Positions 1-11,500 of a stretch of 64,000 nucleotides of DNA are shown here, piece after piece. Numbering within the stretch: the stretch's first letter is position 1; each line of letters begins with the position of its first letter. This stretch comes from Laccaria trichodermophora (taxonomy: Eukaryota > Basidiomycota > Agaricomycetes > Agaricales > Hydnangiaceae), in contig JACTVC010000002.1 of assembly GCA_018417955.1 (NCBI GenBank), forward strand, positions 620,001 through 684,000. The letters run 5' to 3'. The translations under genes were made by a program, and so were the position numbers. The notes under the pieces are model-generated. The model worked only from the letters and a program-made list of their open reading frames with translations, was not told the origin of the DNA and searched no databases.

Positions 1-1680
1 GACTATGTCCTAACATGTCGAGCAGAGTTCCGTTTCATTTGGAGGTGAAGTCTATACTTTAAACTTCCACGTGCGCTTGTTGATCCGTTCTGGGAACTGG
101 ACAGGCCTCCCATGAACAGCGTCAAGTACATTTATATATTCGCGAGATACTTTGCTCTCGTCGTTCAAACGTATGTGATGAGCCATATCATCTTGGCCGC
201 GACGACTGTCCGACCCACATGATTTTACCACAGCACGAGCTTTTTCATATCCCAGTTTCATCCGCTAGCCAGACCCCCAGTGTCGTCGCAAGTCTGCGAT
301 GTGTGGTTTATGGTCCTCTTGGTGTGCTGCGTGCTGCAGCTGGCGGCGCTTGACGCAGTCTTGATGTTACAAAGTGCATATTTCACATTTTGAAGCTTCT
401 CATTGCCTGACTACCGCGATCAGTCTACGCGCTCTACGTGCCTCATAGCAATAAGGTCTTATATCTTCTCCCGATAGTGTTCTGCCAATATCCGCTCCCC
501 TTCGCGGCGTGGGCTCATCATATAGGCTTCGATGAAGTTTGTAGTGTAACGGGGACACTTCATGGTGGGGATCTTGCCAGGTACGCATGGGTACTCTTTG
601 CGTTTGCTTGAGATGAACGCTGACTGTATTTCCTCTACAGTGCAGTCGGGGTACCCGTTCATTTGTTTCTTTTTTACATTATATTTCGCAAGCGAGGTGG
701 GGAATCAGAAATTGTCTCCTTTGTTGTCCGTGGTGGGGCGTGGTGTTTCGTTTTGGTCTTGTGTATGTTTTTCTCTGGGTTTTCCTGGGCGATTTCTCAT
801 GTCGCGTTAGCGATGGTGGGAGCGCTCATTCCTTATTCGTATATGGATCGTAAAGCAAATCCCTACATAATCTTCATGTGCGTCTTCAAGTCCCTCTTCG
901 GAGACAAGAACTCATGGGTTTGAATAGCTGGCCGATCACCTTCTTTTCTATTACTGTAAGACTCTTTTCTAACGTCATCTTGGTAAATGGCTGATCCCTC
1001 TCATTTTCCAGACATGCAGGCTTATCATAAGCATGAGACGCATGAACCCTTCCGGCCAACAGTCATCGTTCATCAATTTGTCTTTCACAGATATCGCTAC
1101 TATAGAGTTTTCACCTCAAGTCTCTATCAGCTCCTTGGGCTCTCAGCCTGAGTTTGTGGTGGACTTTCTCACCTCCTCGTTGGAGGTGACGAATGAGCCA
1201 CCACCAACTGAGTCATCGACGAGCATAAAGGCGGGGTCATTAGAATTCCACGATCCATCGGATCCAAAGGAGTTTTCGGCTGTAGATCCAGACTCAAGCT
1301 TGAAGACCGAAAGTGAAATCCACGTATGCTGTCGGTTAGAATACTCCACGCAAAGCGTATTTCGGTCACCATCGAAGGTCAAGCCAGATCCACTATGACA
1401 TGACATTCCAACTTGACCTGTGGTGAAACTATGAGTTGATTGTTTCCTGGATTTGTCTGGCATTTTCCCTTAGCTCATGACTTATGGTGTATTGTTATTA
1501 TAATTCAAATTGTAAATACTTTAGTTAAGTTTTGTCACTAGCAGTTCTCAAAGTCATCCGCCTCATTCCCAGTGTTGAAGGATTTCACTGAGACAAGTGT
1601 AGAGCAGCCTGGGAGGGAGAATCCATTGGCATCATCCTCAACTGTGTTTTCGAGCCTTTCCACTCTTCCACTCGGGCCAT
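1..1680. repeat. Diverged duplicated segment, copy A
   Basis: The segment from base 1 to about 1680 can be aligned by eye with 4388 to about 6130 in the same orientation. Runs such as the bases near 30-110, 660-900 and 1140-1300 match with scattered substitutions and small indels. The copy is cut by the window edge. Short open frames on both strands are partly conserved between copies, but each copy also carries frameshifts or stops. One example is Trp to TGA at 921-923 in the plus-strand frame. I therefore read it as a relic and cannot decide the original coding strand. The product is not recognised. Confidence 0.75.
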
Positions 1681-2159
1681 CTTATGTCTAGTAAGTAGTA
1701 GCTACATAGATTATAGAGTAGTTCACAGTAGCGTTGAGTCTCGGCTTGTTTTTCATCTTGTTTTAAATTTTCAATCAAGACGAAACCGAAAAACACCTCC
1801 GAGCCTGAAAGCTCGACTCTCACATAGCAACGGAACCGACAACAATTCCGCAGTGCAATTGTGTACTTAATTATAAGAAATGTTTGATTCCGCCAAATTT
1901 AAAGTTGGAAAAGACGCCGTCCTTGCACGGCGTCTGAACGTTCAAACGCCCGGCCAAAGCGAGCACGTGATTCATTTCGTTCTTCAATTCTCGCGCTCTG
2001 AGCTCCTCCAAGATCCATCAACGTGCAGGCCATCTTGACGCTGTGGTTTCACGCGATCCCCTTATTCTTATCCGATACCTCTCCTAATAGACCTTCACGA
2101 CAGCTTTACGACAACTTCACGACTTCCTACCTCTCGTTACCTACCCAAAACGTTCATTC
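1681..2159. other. No gene seen
   Basis: This AT-rich spacer lies between duplicated segment A and the decayed gene that follows. No open frame with coding character and no repeat were found. Confidence 0.5.
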
Positions 2160-4192
2160 ATGGCAACTCGTCACGATATCAATGGTCCTTGTTCTTGCGG
2201 CAAATGTGGAGGCCAGTTGCCAAGGATGGTAACTTCACTTGGGCACTATTCTATCCACGTATGTATTCCTGTGTATTCTCTACATTATTTAGATCCGATT
2301 CTAACTTGTTCCGATAGTGTATTCCAAGCGCCTACCACTTTGTCTTTCCCAACGTTCATGTCCCTCGTTTGGTCACTGTTTCCCCGCCTCATTTCTCCCA
2401 GGGTAGTCCTACTCAAATCCGAACCATCAAATACTCACAGCCTGGATGCAAGTGCCGCGGTTCTACTCAATGCAAGTACGAGAGATGACAATGTTGCAGT
2501 GCCCGAAATGGCTGTGGTCTCCGTGTCCACAGCTATGTGCAACTGTCTCCCAGGCAGCGGGGAAAGCTACCTGAACCCCCAATAGCACCTCAGGCCTCCG
2601 AATTACCCCTTGATCCAATTCTTCGCGCAGTCTCACTCGATCAAGCAAGTCAGGGCGCTCAGACTCCTGCTATCCCCTCCTCCTCGGCCCTTTTGATGTT
2701 GAGGAGAAGCGGCAGTATGAAGCTGCTATCGCCGCGTCGCTACAACCCACGGCTACTGACCTTTACCCCTTGACTATTGATGAGGATCAGCAGCAGTATG
2801 GTGCAGCCATTTCCATGTCCCTCGGCGTGCCCGACCCACCCTCGTATCAAGCACCTACGTCTTCACAACCTCCCCCGCTTCCTGGTTCTATTTTCACTAC
2901 GAGTGTGGGTCCCTCACGACCTATTGCTTCTATGAAATTGCATCTGCCAACCACGCCGTCAGCCAAGGTTCTCACCATCCCCTACCGTCCATTCCACATC
3001 AAGCGGCACATGAACGAGGATTGGATGCGGCCAACGGAAGACAAAACGAAGAAGCCAATGCCGGTTAGGATAAACCTCAACAATCGCTTCTCCTCGTATT
3101 TTGGCATGAGGTATGTCAGTGATGTTTCCTCGTTATCTAACTAGCATTCATAATATCTGTAGGACGGGAAGGAGCCGAAGGTTCGAGCAATCCACGAGTG
3201 TCCCGTGTGGCCCAAGTGAATGCTCATGGATGCTGCAGATATTTGCGAGGAGCTTGACATTCGCTGAACCCTCCTGGAGTATTACGATATGCGGAGCTCC
3301 CAGTGGATTAGATGCTCTCTCTCTTACCCTCACGACGTCAAAAGGGATGGGTATCTCTTACTCCGACTACTGAAAACATCTTGCCTTGACCTCGAAAGAT
3401 ACATCCAGCAAGCAACCACCAAAGTCCCCCATCTCCGGAATAACATGGCTGGCGAGCGTGCAGGTGTTAGGCGGGAGCTTCAACAACGCAAAATGGAGTC
3501 CCCACGCTTTATCGGACGATGACGTCGGTGAAGTTGTGTGCGTTGAGTCGCCAAGGCTGAAGCGACATGCTGAAGATGAGGTGGATGCCATCCGACCGTT
3601 CCAACAACAGTGTCTTCAGCTTGCACCTCGTTCCCCATCTCCACTGCTCTCCTCTCCTCGTCGTGATCCCGCTATACCTTTCTCTCCGTTCTCACGTTCA
3701 TCATCAATTACTACCATGTCCGGTTGGCACACAATCAAGCTTTCAGACGCTCAGGTCTTGCCCGCCTCCTCAGATCTCACCAAAGTTCTTATTTATTATT
3801 TAACTTACGCGAACTGGGCAAGCCCTAGGCACAGACAAGTTATCCGTGTTCACGGATTTCTTGTGTTTAAATATTTGCTGTATTTAAATACTCCCTCCTT
3901 TTTCTATATTCACAGGACGCTCAAGTTATCTCATTGGCTATCCAGCGACGATGATGGCAACAAACGTTTAAACGCTCATCCTCTTTCCATGGCGATTCAC
4001 CACTGCACACTTGACTTAGGTCTCACCGGCACCCTTTGTTTCCCAACGGCAATGGGCGCGCACCTGAAAAAGGGCCTGAGCATTCTTCGATCAGCTTCGC
4101 TTATTCACTCCACCCTGCAGGTCTGCGAGGAACCAATAATAAACATACACATTGCCCACAAAGTGTCTTTAAAATTCTGTCAGTTTACATAA
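2160..4192 (+). pseudogene. Decayed gene with two UIM-like motifs
   Basis: The coding trace starts at ATG 2161 with a Cys-rich N-terminus (CSCGKCGG). It continues in another frame from about 2650. There, two motifs of the ubiquitin-interacting type follow each other: YEAAIAASL near 2715-2745 and YGAAISMSL near 2795-2825, each with the acidic lead-in and the A-I-x-x-S-L core. A Pro-rich linker and a conserved-looking block (NNRFSSYFGMR, then after an intron ECPVWPK) follow. The frame is broken by TGA at 3217-3219 and 3265-3267, by a shift near 3500, and by a stop at 2583-2585, so it cannot make one protein as it stands. The UIM assignment is by pattern only. The rest resembles no family I can name. 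Confidence 0.5.
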
Positions 4193-4387
4193 CTCTCTTT
4201 CGTTCTCACCCCCTGCAAGTTCCCCCACAATTGACGTTAGACGTCAAGGTCTCCGACGGCACCATGGTCAATCTCGCCGCTGCGGTGATGCTCAGGCGTT
4301 ACTCGTCTTGTAAGCGCGCTGTTCTTTCATTGTTGTCGTAACATTGACTCACAAGGAATAGTGGTTTCATTGCTGGTTCTCATAGGC

Positions 4388-6130
4388 GACTATCTCCTCA
4401 CATACCGAGCAGAGTTCTGTTTCATTTGGAGGTGAAAGTCTATACTTTAAACTGCCACGCGCCCTGTTGATCCGTTCTGGTAACTGGACAGGTCTCCAAT
4501 GATTCACGTCAAGTACATCTATGTATTCGCGAGATACTTTGCTCTCGTCGTACAAACGTATGTGATGCGCTATATCATCTAGGCTGCGACGACTGACTGA
4601 CCCGCATGTTTTGAACCACAGCACGAGCTTTTTCCTGTCCCAGTTTTATCCACTAGCCAGAGCCCCTGTGTCGGCGAAAGTCTGCGATGTGTGGTTTATG
4701 GTTCTCTTGGTGTGCTGCGTGGTGCAGCTGGTGGTGCTTGACACAGTCTTGATGATACAAAGTGCGTAGTTCACACCTTCAAGTCTGTTTAAAGCCTGAC
4801 CATCGCGATCAGTCTACGCTCTCTACACGCCTCAGAGCAAGAAGTCCTTATATCTTCTCCCGATAGTGTTCTGCCAGTTTCCGCTCCCTTTCGTGGCGTG
4901 GGCCCGTCATACAGGCTTCGATGAAGTTTGTAGTTTGTCGGGGACCCTTCATGGTGGGGTCATTGTTGGGTACGCATGGGCACCCTTTGCGTATGCTCGA
5001 GATGAACGCTGACTGTTCTACAGCGGAGTCGGGGTAACCATTCATTTGTTTCTTTTTTACATTATATATCGCAAGCGAAGTGTGGCAGTTGGGGAAGCAG
5101 GAATTGTCCCCTTTGTTGTCCGTGGTGCGGCGTGGTGTTTCGTTTTGGTCTTGTGTATGTTTTTCCCTGGGCTTTCCTGGGTGATTTCTCATGTCGCTTT
5201 AGCGGTGGTGGCAGCGTGCATTCCTTATTCGTATTTGGATCGTACAGCAAATCCCTACATCATCTTCATGTACGTCTTCAAGTCCCTCTTCGGAGACAAG
5301 AACTCATGGGCCTGGATAGCTGGCCGAGCACCCTCTTTTCTATTACTGTAAGACTATTTTCTAACTTCATCTTGAAAACGGCTGAGTCTTTTTATTTTGC
5401 AGACCTGCAGGATTATCATGAGCATGAGGCGCATGAACTCCTCTAGCCAACACTCACTGGCATCCATCTATTCGTCCTTCACAGATGTCGTCACTATGGA
5501 GTTTCCGCCTGAAGTTTCTATGGGCTCCTTGGGCCCTCAATTTATGGTGGACTTTCTAACCCCCTCGTCATTGGAGGTGACGAATGAGCCACCACGAACT
5601 GAGTCATCGGCGAGTACAAAGGCGGGGACATTACAATTCCACGATCCATCGAATCCAAAGGAGTTTTCGGCTGTGGATCCAGACTCAAGCTTGCAAACCG
5701 AAATGATTTCTGAATGATCTTGCGTTTGCTGTCAGTTGGAATCCTCCACACACGCAAAGCGTATTTTGGAGGTCAAGCCAGACCCACTATAAGATGTCAT
5801 TCCAAATTGACCCGGCCAGGGTGCAACTATAAGTTGATTATCTCCTGAATTCGTCTGGCATTTCTCTCACTCGTAACTTATGGTGCAATGTTTTTGTAGA
5901 TACTTGTGGTAACTAGGAACACGATTGACCCACAAAGCCTTCTACACCCATGTCTACCCATGTGCAACAAAAGTCTTATGATCAACAATCGAACATTTGA
6001 ACAACCACTGTGTAATATGACATTGAGCATAGATACACGGTTTGTAGAGCGGGAGGGAGAATGCATCATCATCGTCAAGCGTGTTGTCGCTTTCAATGAG
6101 CCTTGCCGCTGTTTCACTCGGGCCATCCCC
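4388..6130. repeat. Diverged duplicated segment, copy B
   Basis: This is the second copy of the segment at 1-1680. It keeps the same order of blocks, with about 45 extra bases near 5880-6040. The last recognisable shared block ends near 6125, where a minus-strand acidic stretch (DDDDAFSLP in this copy) matches EDDANGFSLP in copy A. The minus-strand frame around 4848-5040 is interrupted by a TGA here but is open in copy A, so the two copies decayed independently. Confidence 0.75.
5040..5717 (+). pseudogene. Relic of a possible membrane protein in copy B
   Basis: The plus-strand frame reads a hydrophobic stretch with about two membrane-spanning segments (ends FVVRGAAWCFVLVLCMFF and VISHVALAVVAACIPYSYL). 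A GT-AG intron of about 60 nt follows (donor after 5355, acceptor ending at 5416), then a polar tail ending at 5717. There is no ATG at the 5' end, and copy A has the same frame broken by TGA at 921-923. Changes between the copies are mostly hydrophobic for hydrophobic. However, the opposite strand is also open over part of the region, so this may be a shadow frame. The family is not recognised. Confidence 0.3.
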
Positions 6131-6475
6131 ATCGGTATCTGTCTTGAAGAGGCTCCGTGCGTAGTGACAGCAATCCAATCATAAATTTAAAACGCTCACT
6201 CTTTGCCAGGGGGTATGAGTTTCAAGTCCTCGTTTGTGACGCTTCCAATTGGCTTGCAAAACACTTCCATTTGCTTTTTAGGTGAAGGTCCCCTGTACAT
6301 TGCACTCTACTCTACAGTTCATGTTCTACAGATCGTAATTACAGACCATACTTAAATCCACCTTCCTCAACTCTTGGTCGTAAAACGACATCACTGTCGC
6401 AAACTCTCCTCGATTGCGGCCACAAAGCTTCTTTACCAAGTTCTCCCTACAAGTTCACGTCAACAGCATCATGGA
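6131..6475. other. No gene seen
   Basis: Spacer between duplicated segment B and the 3' end of the F-box gene. I see no coding frame or repeat. Confidence 0.5.
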
Positions 6476-8148
6476 TCAGTCTTCTTCCTCAATTTGTGCG
6501 ATGGGTCGGTACCCTAGGTCTGCACCTAAATCATCACGCCGTACCGCATATTCTGTCCAAAGCGCAGAGACATGGAACAGGTGATTGCGGGTGATTGGAC
6601 CATAACTTTCCAAATTCTGCGCGATCCACCCGCTCACCCTCACACTGTGCTTATTGTTCCCACATTTGGATCCTCGACTGTTTTCAGAAGAGGCGCTTTG
6701 TATCCTAAGACTTTTCAGGATAGGTAGAGTTGTGCATATGTCCAAAAGCGACCACTGTATTTTAGATTCAAAAGCGTACGACTGGTTTTATGTGGAAAGA
6801 CGTACGATTGCATTTTCTGTGGTAGGGGATCGACTCTTCGCATAAGCACGAACCTCTTTTTCCCCCTTCGGAATGTCCCCTGAGTTTATGGATAATTTGA
6901 GATGGGTGAGGCGTGTGCCTTTTTTGATTACGTTGGAACAATGGTTTCCAAAACACCACATTCCTTCATAACTTGAACTAACCTCAAGAGACTCCAGAAA
7001 GGAAATATGATTCTCGAGACCTTGTTCGTAAAAGTGGATCGCAAGTTGATTGGACACCTGTGGAGCTGTGCGATGCGACGATGTCCGAGTGAGCCTGAGA
7101 CGCCGAAGGCCAGAAAATGATGTTAAGTAGTCGACCAAGGCAGGCTGGGCGTCGTCCGTGACAAGGTCTTGTAGGTGAATGTTCTCTGATCGCAAAGTTG
7201 ACCAAATGTTTTGTGCCAGAAGTTCGGTACCCTGATCTTCCGTAGTTTCATCATAGCGCGAGGAGATGTCTAGGATGGTGAGCGAGATTAACGATCTCAA
7301 ATGGCGAAGTGCGCTAGCGTCGAATTTCACAAATAGGCCGCTTAAATGGAGATGTGTAATTTTCGAGCAAACTGGACTAAATGTCTCCGCCAGAAAGTCT
7401 TGGAGGGTTGGCGCGTAGTAGCCAGCATTAACAATTGTGAGACTCGTCAACTCTGGCTGGTTCCATCCAATCAGTCTTGCGACGGTGCGGATAACTGCGG
7501 TGCGATTACTGAAGTCGGAGATAAGGGTAAATTTTTTGAGGTTCGACAGATGCTGAAATTGCACACTGGGAGAACCTGGAGGCGACCAAACAGTCAAATG
7601 AAGATCCTCCAGAACCGGGAGTGATGCAAGGGCATCTATGACTAGAAGAGTTGCCCACTCTGGGTCGGATTCACCCAGATCCCATCTAGTGGAAGGAGTT
7701 AATGTATTCTCTGAATTTTTTGGGACTTGACTCACAATATTTGACGAACCCCAACAAGGGAACCAATAGCGGGCAGAAGGAACAACCTGATCTTGGCTTC
7801 TTCATCCAAAGATAAAACTCCGTTTTGGTCTAATGAGGGACATATGTCACCTATTCGGAGCTTGGTTGCATATTTAGAAGCTGACGTTGGCTTTGGTTCC
7901 GTTGTAACCAGACTCTCGACTTGAGACAAAAGATGTGTGGAGGATAAAGTGATCTCTGACAGAATCTGTGGCTCCAAAGCGAAGTTGATTCGTTTGCATA
8001 CTAAACGGAGAGTCTTATCGGCCACCTACCCAACAAACCTGAGTGAGAATGGTGGCTGGAAAAGGGATTTTCGTAGACCTGGAAGCCAACATACCTCAGC
8101 ACCTATTTCTTGCAGAAGCTCCGTAGGTAGTGACAACAACCCGCTCAT
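6476..8148 (-). CDS. F-box/LRR-like protein
   Basis: Four exons (8148-8095, 8025-7736, 7685-6806, 6754-6476) join with GT-AG introns of 50-69 nt and give 500 residues in one frame. The N-terminus, starting MSGLLSLPTELLQEIG, is a typical fungal F-box, with the hydrophobic LP..LL..I pattern and the later LRLVCKRIN helix split by intron 1. The rest contains irregular leucine-rich segments (for example LPVLEDLHLTVW, RLTHLKLS and LPILKSLRIQS) spaced like the LRRs of basidiomycete F-box proteins. F-box proteins bind Skp1 and present targets to SCF ubiquitin ligases; the target here cannot be told. The gene diverges from smc1. The first exon is only 54 nt and is chosen because it supplies both the ATG and the F-box start. 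Confidence 0.8.
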
Positions 8149-8558
8149 AGATAATTCAAGGTACTGGGTCGCTGTGAGAGTTCAAGTTTGTCCTTGCCAG
8201 TTCATCGATGCGATCAGGTCACTGGTTAACTCCGTTTCAGCAGAAAAATATGAATCAGACTCCAAAGTGGCTCAAGGCCGACATATGTACATGTACATGT
8301 TTTCAAGTATCCCGTCGGGTGATATTGAATAAAAGTCTGATTTTAAACCACCTCGTTCAGTTGCCAATCTTTTTTGGGGGCCAGGGCCCAGGACAGATTA
8401 AATGTTTTTTTTCCCCGTGTTTCTGAGGGTCGTGACCAGGTCGTGACATCCCGTGACTTGCACGAAACACGAGAAACGCTTGATGAAGACAAATTGAACC
8501 TCGCTCGACGCTGAGCACAGTGAGCAGCTATAAACCGCCCTTGAACTGCTACTCCCAC
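8149..8558. promoter_or_regulatory. Divergent promoter region
   Basis: These 410 bases separate the start codons of the F-box gene (-) and smc1 (+), so they must hold both 5' regions. A short alternating stretch, acatatgtacatgtacatg, lies near 8281-8300. No specific factor site can be claimed. Confidence 0.4.
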
Positions 8559-11500
8559 ATGCCTCTGGTGAGGATAGAAGTCTGCGACTTCAAATCATAC
8601 AGGTTTGCTCGTAATTGATTGTAGGATTGAAATGCTTATGAACTTTGTAGGGGTCACCAAACGATAGGTCCATTCAGGACCTTCACGTCGGTGATTGGCC
8701 CAAATGGCGCGGGCAAGTCCAATTTAATGGACGCCATTTCATTCGTTCTAGGCGTTAAGAGCGCGCAATTGCGAAGTTCGCAGCTCAAGGACCTCGTTTA
8801 TCGTGGACGAAGACTGGCCAAGAACAATGAAGAGGATGCCGAGGGGGTTTCAGATCAAGAAGAGGAGCAGGAGGAGCAGGAAGGTGAAGGAACGGCGAAG
8901 AAGGCTTGGGTTCTGGCTGTCATCCTTGACAAAGATGGCAAGGAATGGAAGTTCCAGCGAACGTGAGTGGCCTCAAATTATATTCTCTCCTTTCACTTAT
9001 CACGCGTCAGAATATCCACGAATGGCGCGTCCGAGTACAAACTCGACAAAAAAGTCGTCACTTATTCCGCTTACAACGCTGCCCTTATCTCTCTCAACAT
9101 CCTCGTTAAAGCCAAGAATTTCCTTGTATTCCAAGGAGATGTCGAAGCTGTCGCCTCGCAATCACCTCGAGAACTTTCGCGCCTCATTGAACAAATCAGT
9201 GGCTCACTAGAGCTTGCTCCGGAGTACGAAAAGGCCAAGGAGGCTCAAGATAAAGCTACTGAAAATGCCACGTTTAATTTCACCAAACGGAGAGGAATCG
9301 CGGGGGAGATAAAGCAATACAAGGAGCAAAAAGGCGAAGCGGATCGGTTTGAGAGTCTCTGTCAACAACGGGTGCGTTACTCTCTTTTTAATGTGACTGG
9401 TACTAAGGTCGTTCTAGGATGAGTTGATTTTGCAACGTATCCTCGTCAAGCTCTTCCACATTGAAGAAGCCATTGAGAACAATACACGCGCTATCGTCAA
9501 AAAGAACAAAGAGTTGACGGGCCTACGCGAAGAGCAGAGAGTCCATGACAACGCTTTAGAGGCAGCGCGAACGGAGCAGGCAAAGGCTAGGACGGCCGTC
9601 ATGCAGAAGGAGAAGGGGATTAAGAAGGCCGAGAAAGCGTTGGATGGCAAAGTCTGTCGGTTCTGTCATCCAATTATTCTGTCACTGACAATGACATCTT
9701 GCAGAAACCTGAACTCGTCACGATCGAAGCTCATATCACCCATGCTACCCGGAAGATGAACAACGCTGAGAAATCGAAGGAGGAGGTCGTCAAAGACCTC
9801 AAGACTCGGCAGGAGAAGTTTGATCGTCTGCAAACCGAACTCAAGAGTGTGCGTCGGGATGCCGACAAGGCTCAAGGTTTGTGACAATCCCTTTTCGTTC
9901 CTCGTGTCCAACTGATCTTACTGAACAGAGGAGCAGAGAAAAGCATCTCAACACAACGTAGCGCTGACCGAGGAAAGCTTGGACGAATATCGTGCTTTGT
10001 AGACTGATCCCCTAACGTCAGCTGGATATTTTGCTCACATAGCTTTTCAGAAAATCCTCGTCAAGCAAACTCGCCGTTGATGAACGGCAGACCCTAGAAA
10101 CTTTTCTTCGTGAAGAGAAGATTTCGAGCAGAACACTTGCTCAAATCACTGAAAAGCAAAAAAGTTACGAGGAGAAGAAGGAATTGCGAAGCGAGGATCT
10201 CCGAGTGCAGAATGCTCGAAAAACTGAGGTCTGTTGAGATTGAATGGATGAGTTGTGCGCCTCTGATCATCGATTGACCTTGGTAGCTCGACGCGAAAAT
10301 TACGTCACTACAAGCAAACCTGACGAGTGTCCGACAGGAACTGGATAATCAACGAGCTGAGAGAGAAAAAATAGCGTAGGTAACTTCACTTCAGACGTCC
10401 TTATCCGCATTGACGTAGTGATTAGGAAACTGGATGCGGAAGTAGACGAGAAGCTTCAGAACGTCTACCAGCAGCTCTTGCAAGCCGGCGTTGACAAGCA
10501 TGAATCGGAACGTGAAGCTCGTCTCAAGGAGACGTTGGCTAGCCTGCAGCGGATCTTCCCAGGTGAGTGATTTGGATACAATCCCAGAAAGTGAAAGGCT
10601 GAATGATGTATTCATAGGCGTTCGAGGGAGGGTCGTCGACCTCTGCAAACCAATCCAACGAAAGTACGAAGCAGCGGTGTCTGTTGTCCTCGGACGCAAC
10701 ATTGACGCCATTGTCGTTGACGAGGAGAAGACAGCCATTGATTGCATTGAAGTACGTTTCCAATTCGCTTGTATCGACCTTCTACTTTGTTGACATTCGT
10801 GCGTAGTACATGCGTAACCAACGTGCTGGACAAGCCACGTTTATACCGCTGGACACAATCCAAGTGAAACCTATCAACGACAAGTTCCGCTCCTTCGCCA
10901 AGGGCGCTCGTTTAGCCGTGGATGTGGTTCAGTACGAGCCTGCGATTGAGCGAGCTATTCATCACGCTTGTGGTAATGCCCTTGTTTGTGACACCATGGA
11001 GGTTGCAAGATATGTGTGTTATGACAAAGGTCAGGAGGTGAAAGGTACGTTTGTCCTCGACGAATAACCTTCGTTTCGGCGAGCTGACTTTGCGTGTGAA
11101 TTACAGCTGTGACTTTGGAAGGCACGATCATTCATAAGAGTGGTTTGATTACTGGAGGACGAAGTACACACAATAACAGCAAGAAATGGGACGAGAATGA
11201 CGTTCAAGGTTAGCATTGTCATCGAGTCCCTCGTAGCTTCTCTATTGAGTTTAACGGTTTCGTCAGGGTTGATTCGCGTCCGTGATAACTTGCAATCGCA
11301 GCGCCTCGAACTCAGCAAACAGAAGCCTCGCGCAAAGACAGACGAAAACCTCGTCTCAGAAGTTTCTCGTCTTGAATCGGCGATAACTTTGGCTAGAGAC
11401 GATCTGGTTTGTTTTGTTTCGTTTCAGGGTTGTCATTTTCTCATCCCATCTTTTGGCAAGGCGGCTTGCAAGTCTCGCCTTAGTGGCTTGAAGGAGGAAT

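Noticed and set aside
5878..6184. Acidic minus-strand frame as a real gene
   Set aside because: It lies inside the decayed duplicated segment, and the paralogous stretch in copy A does not keep flanking exons.
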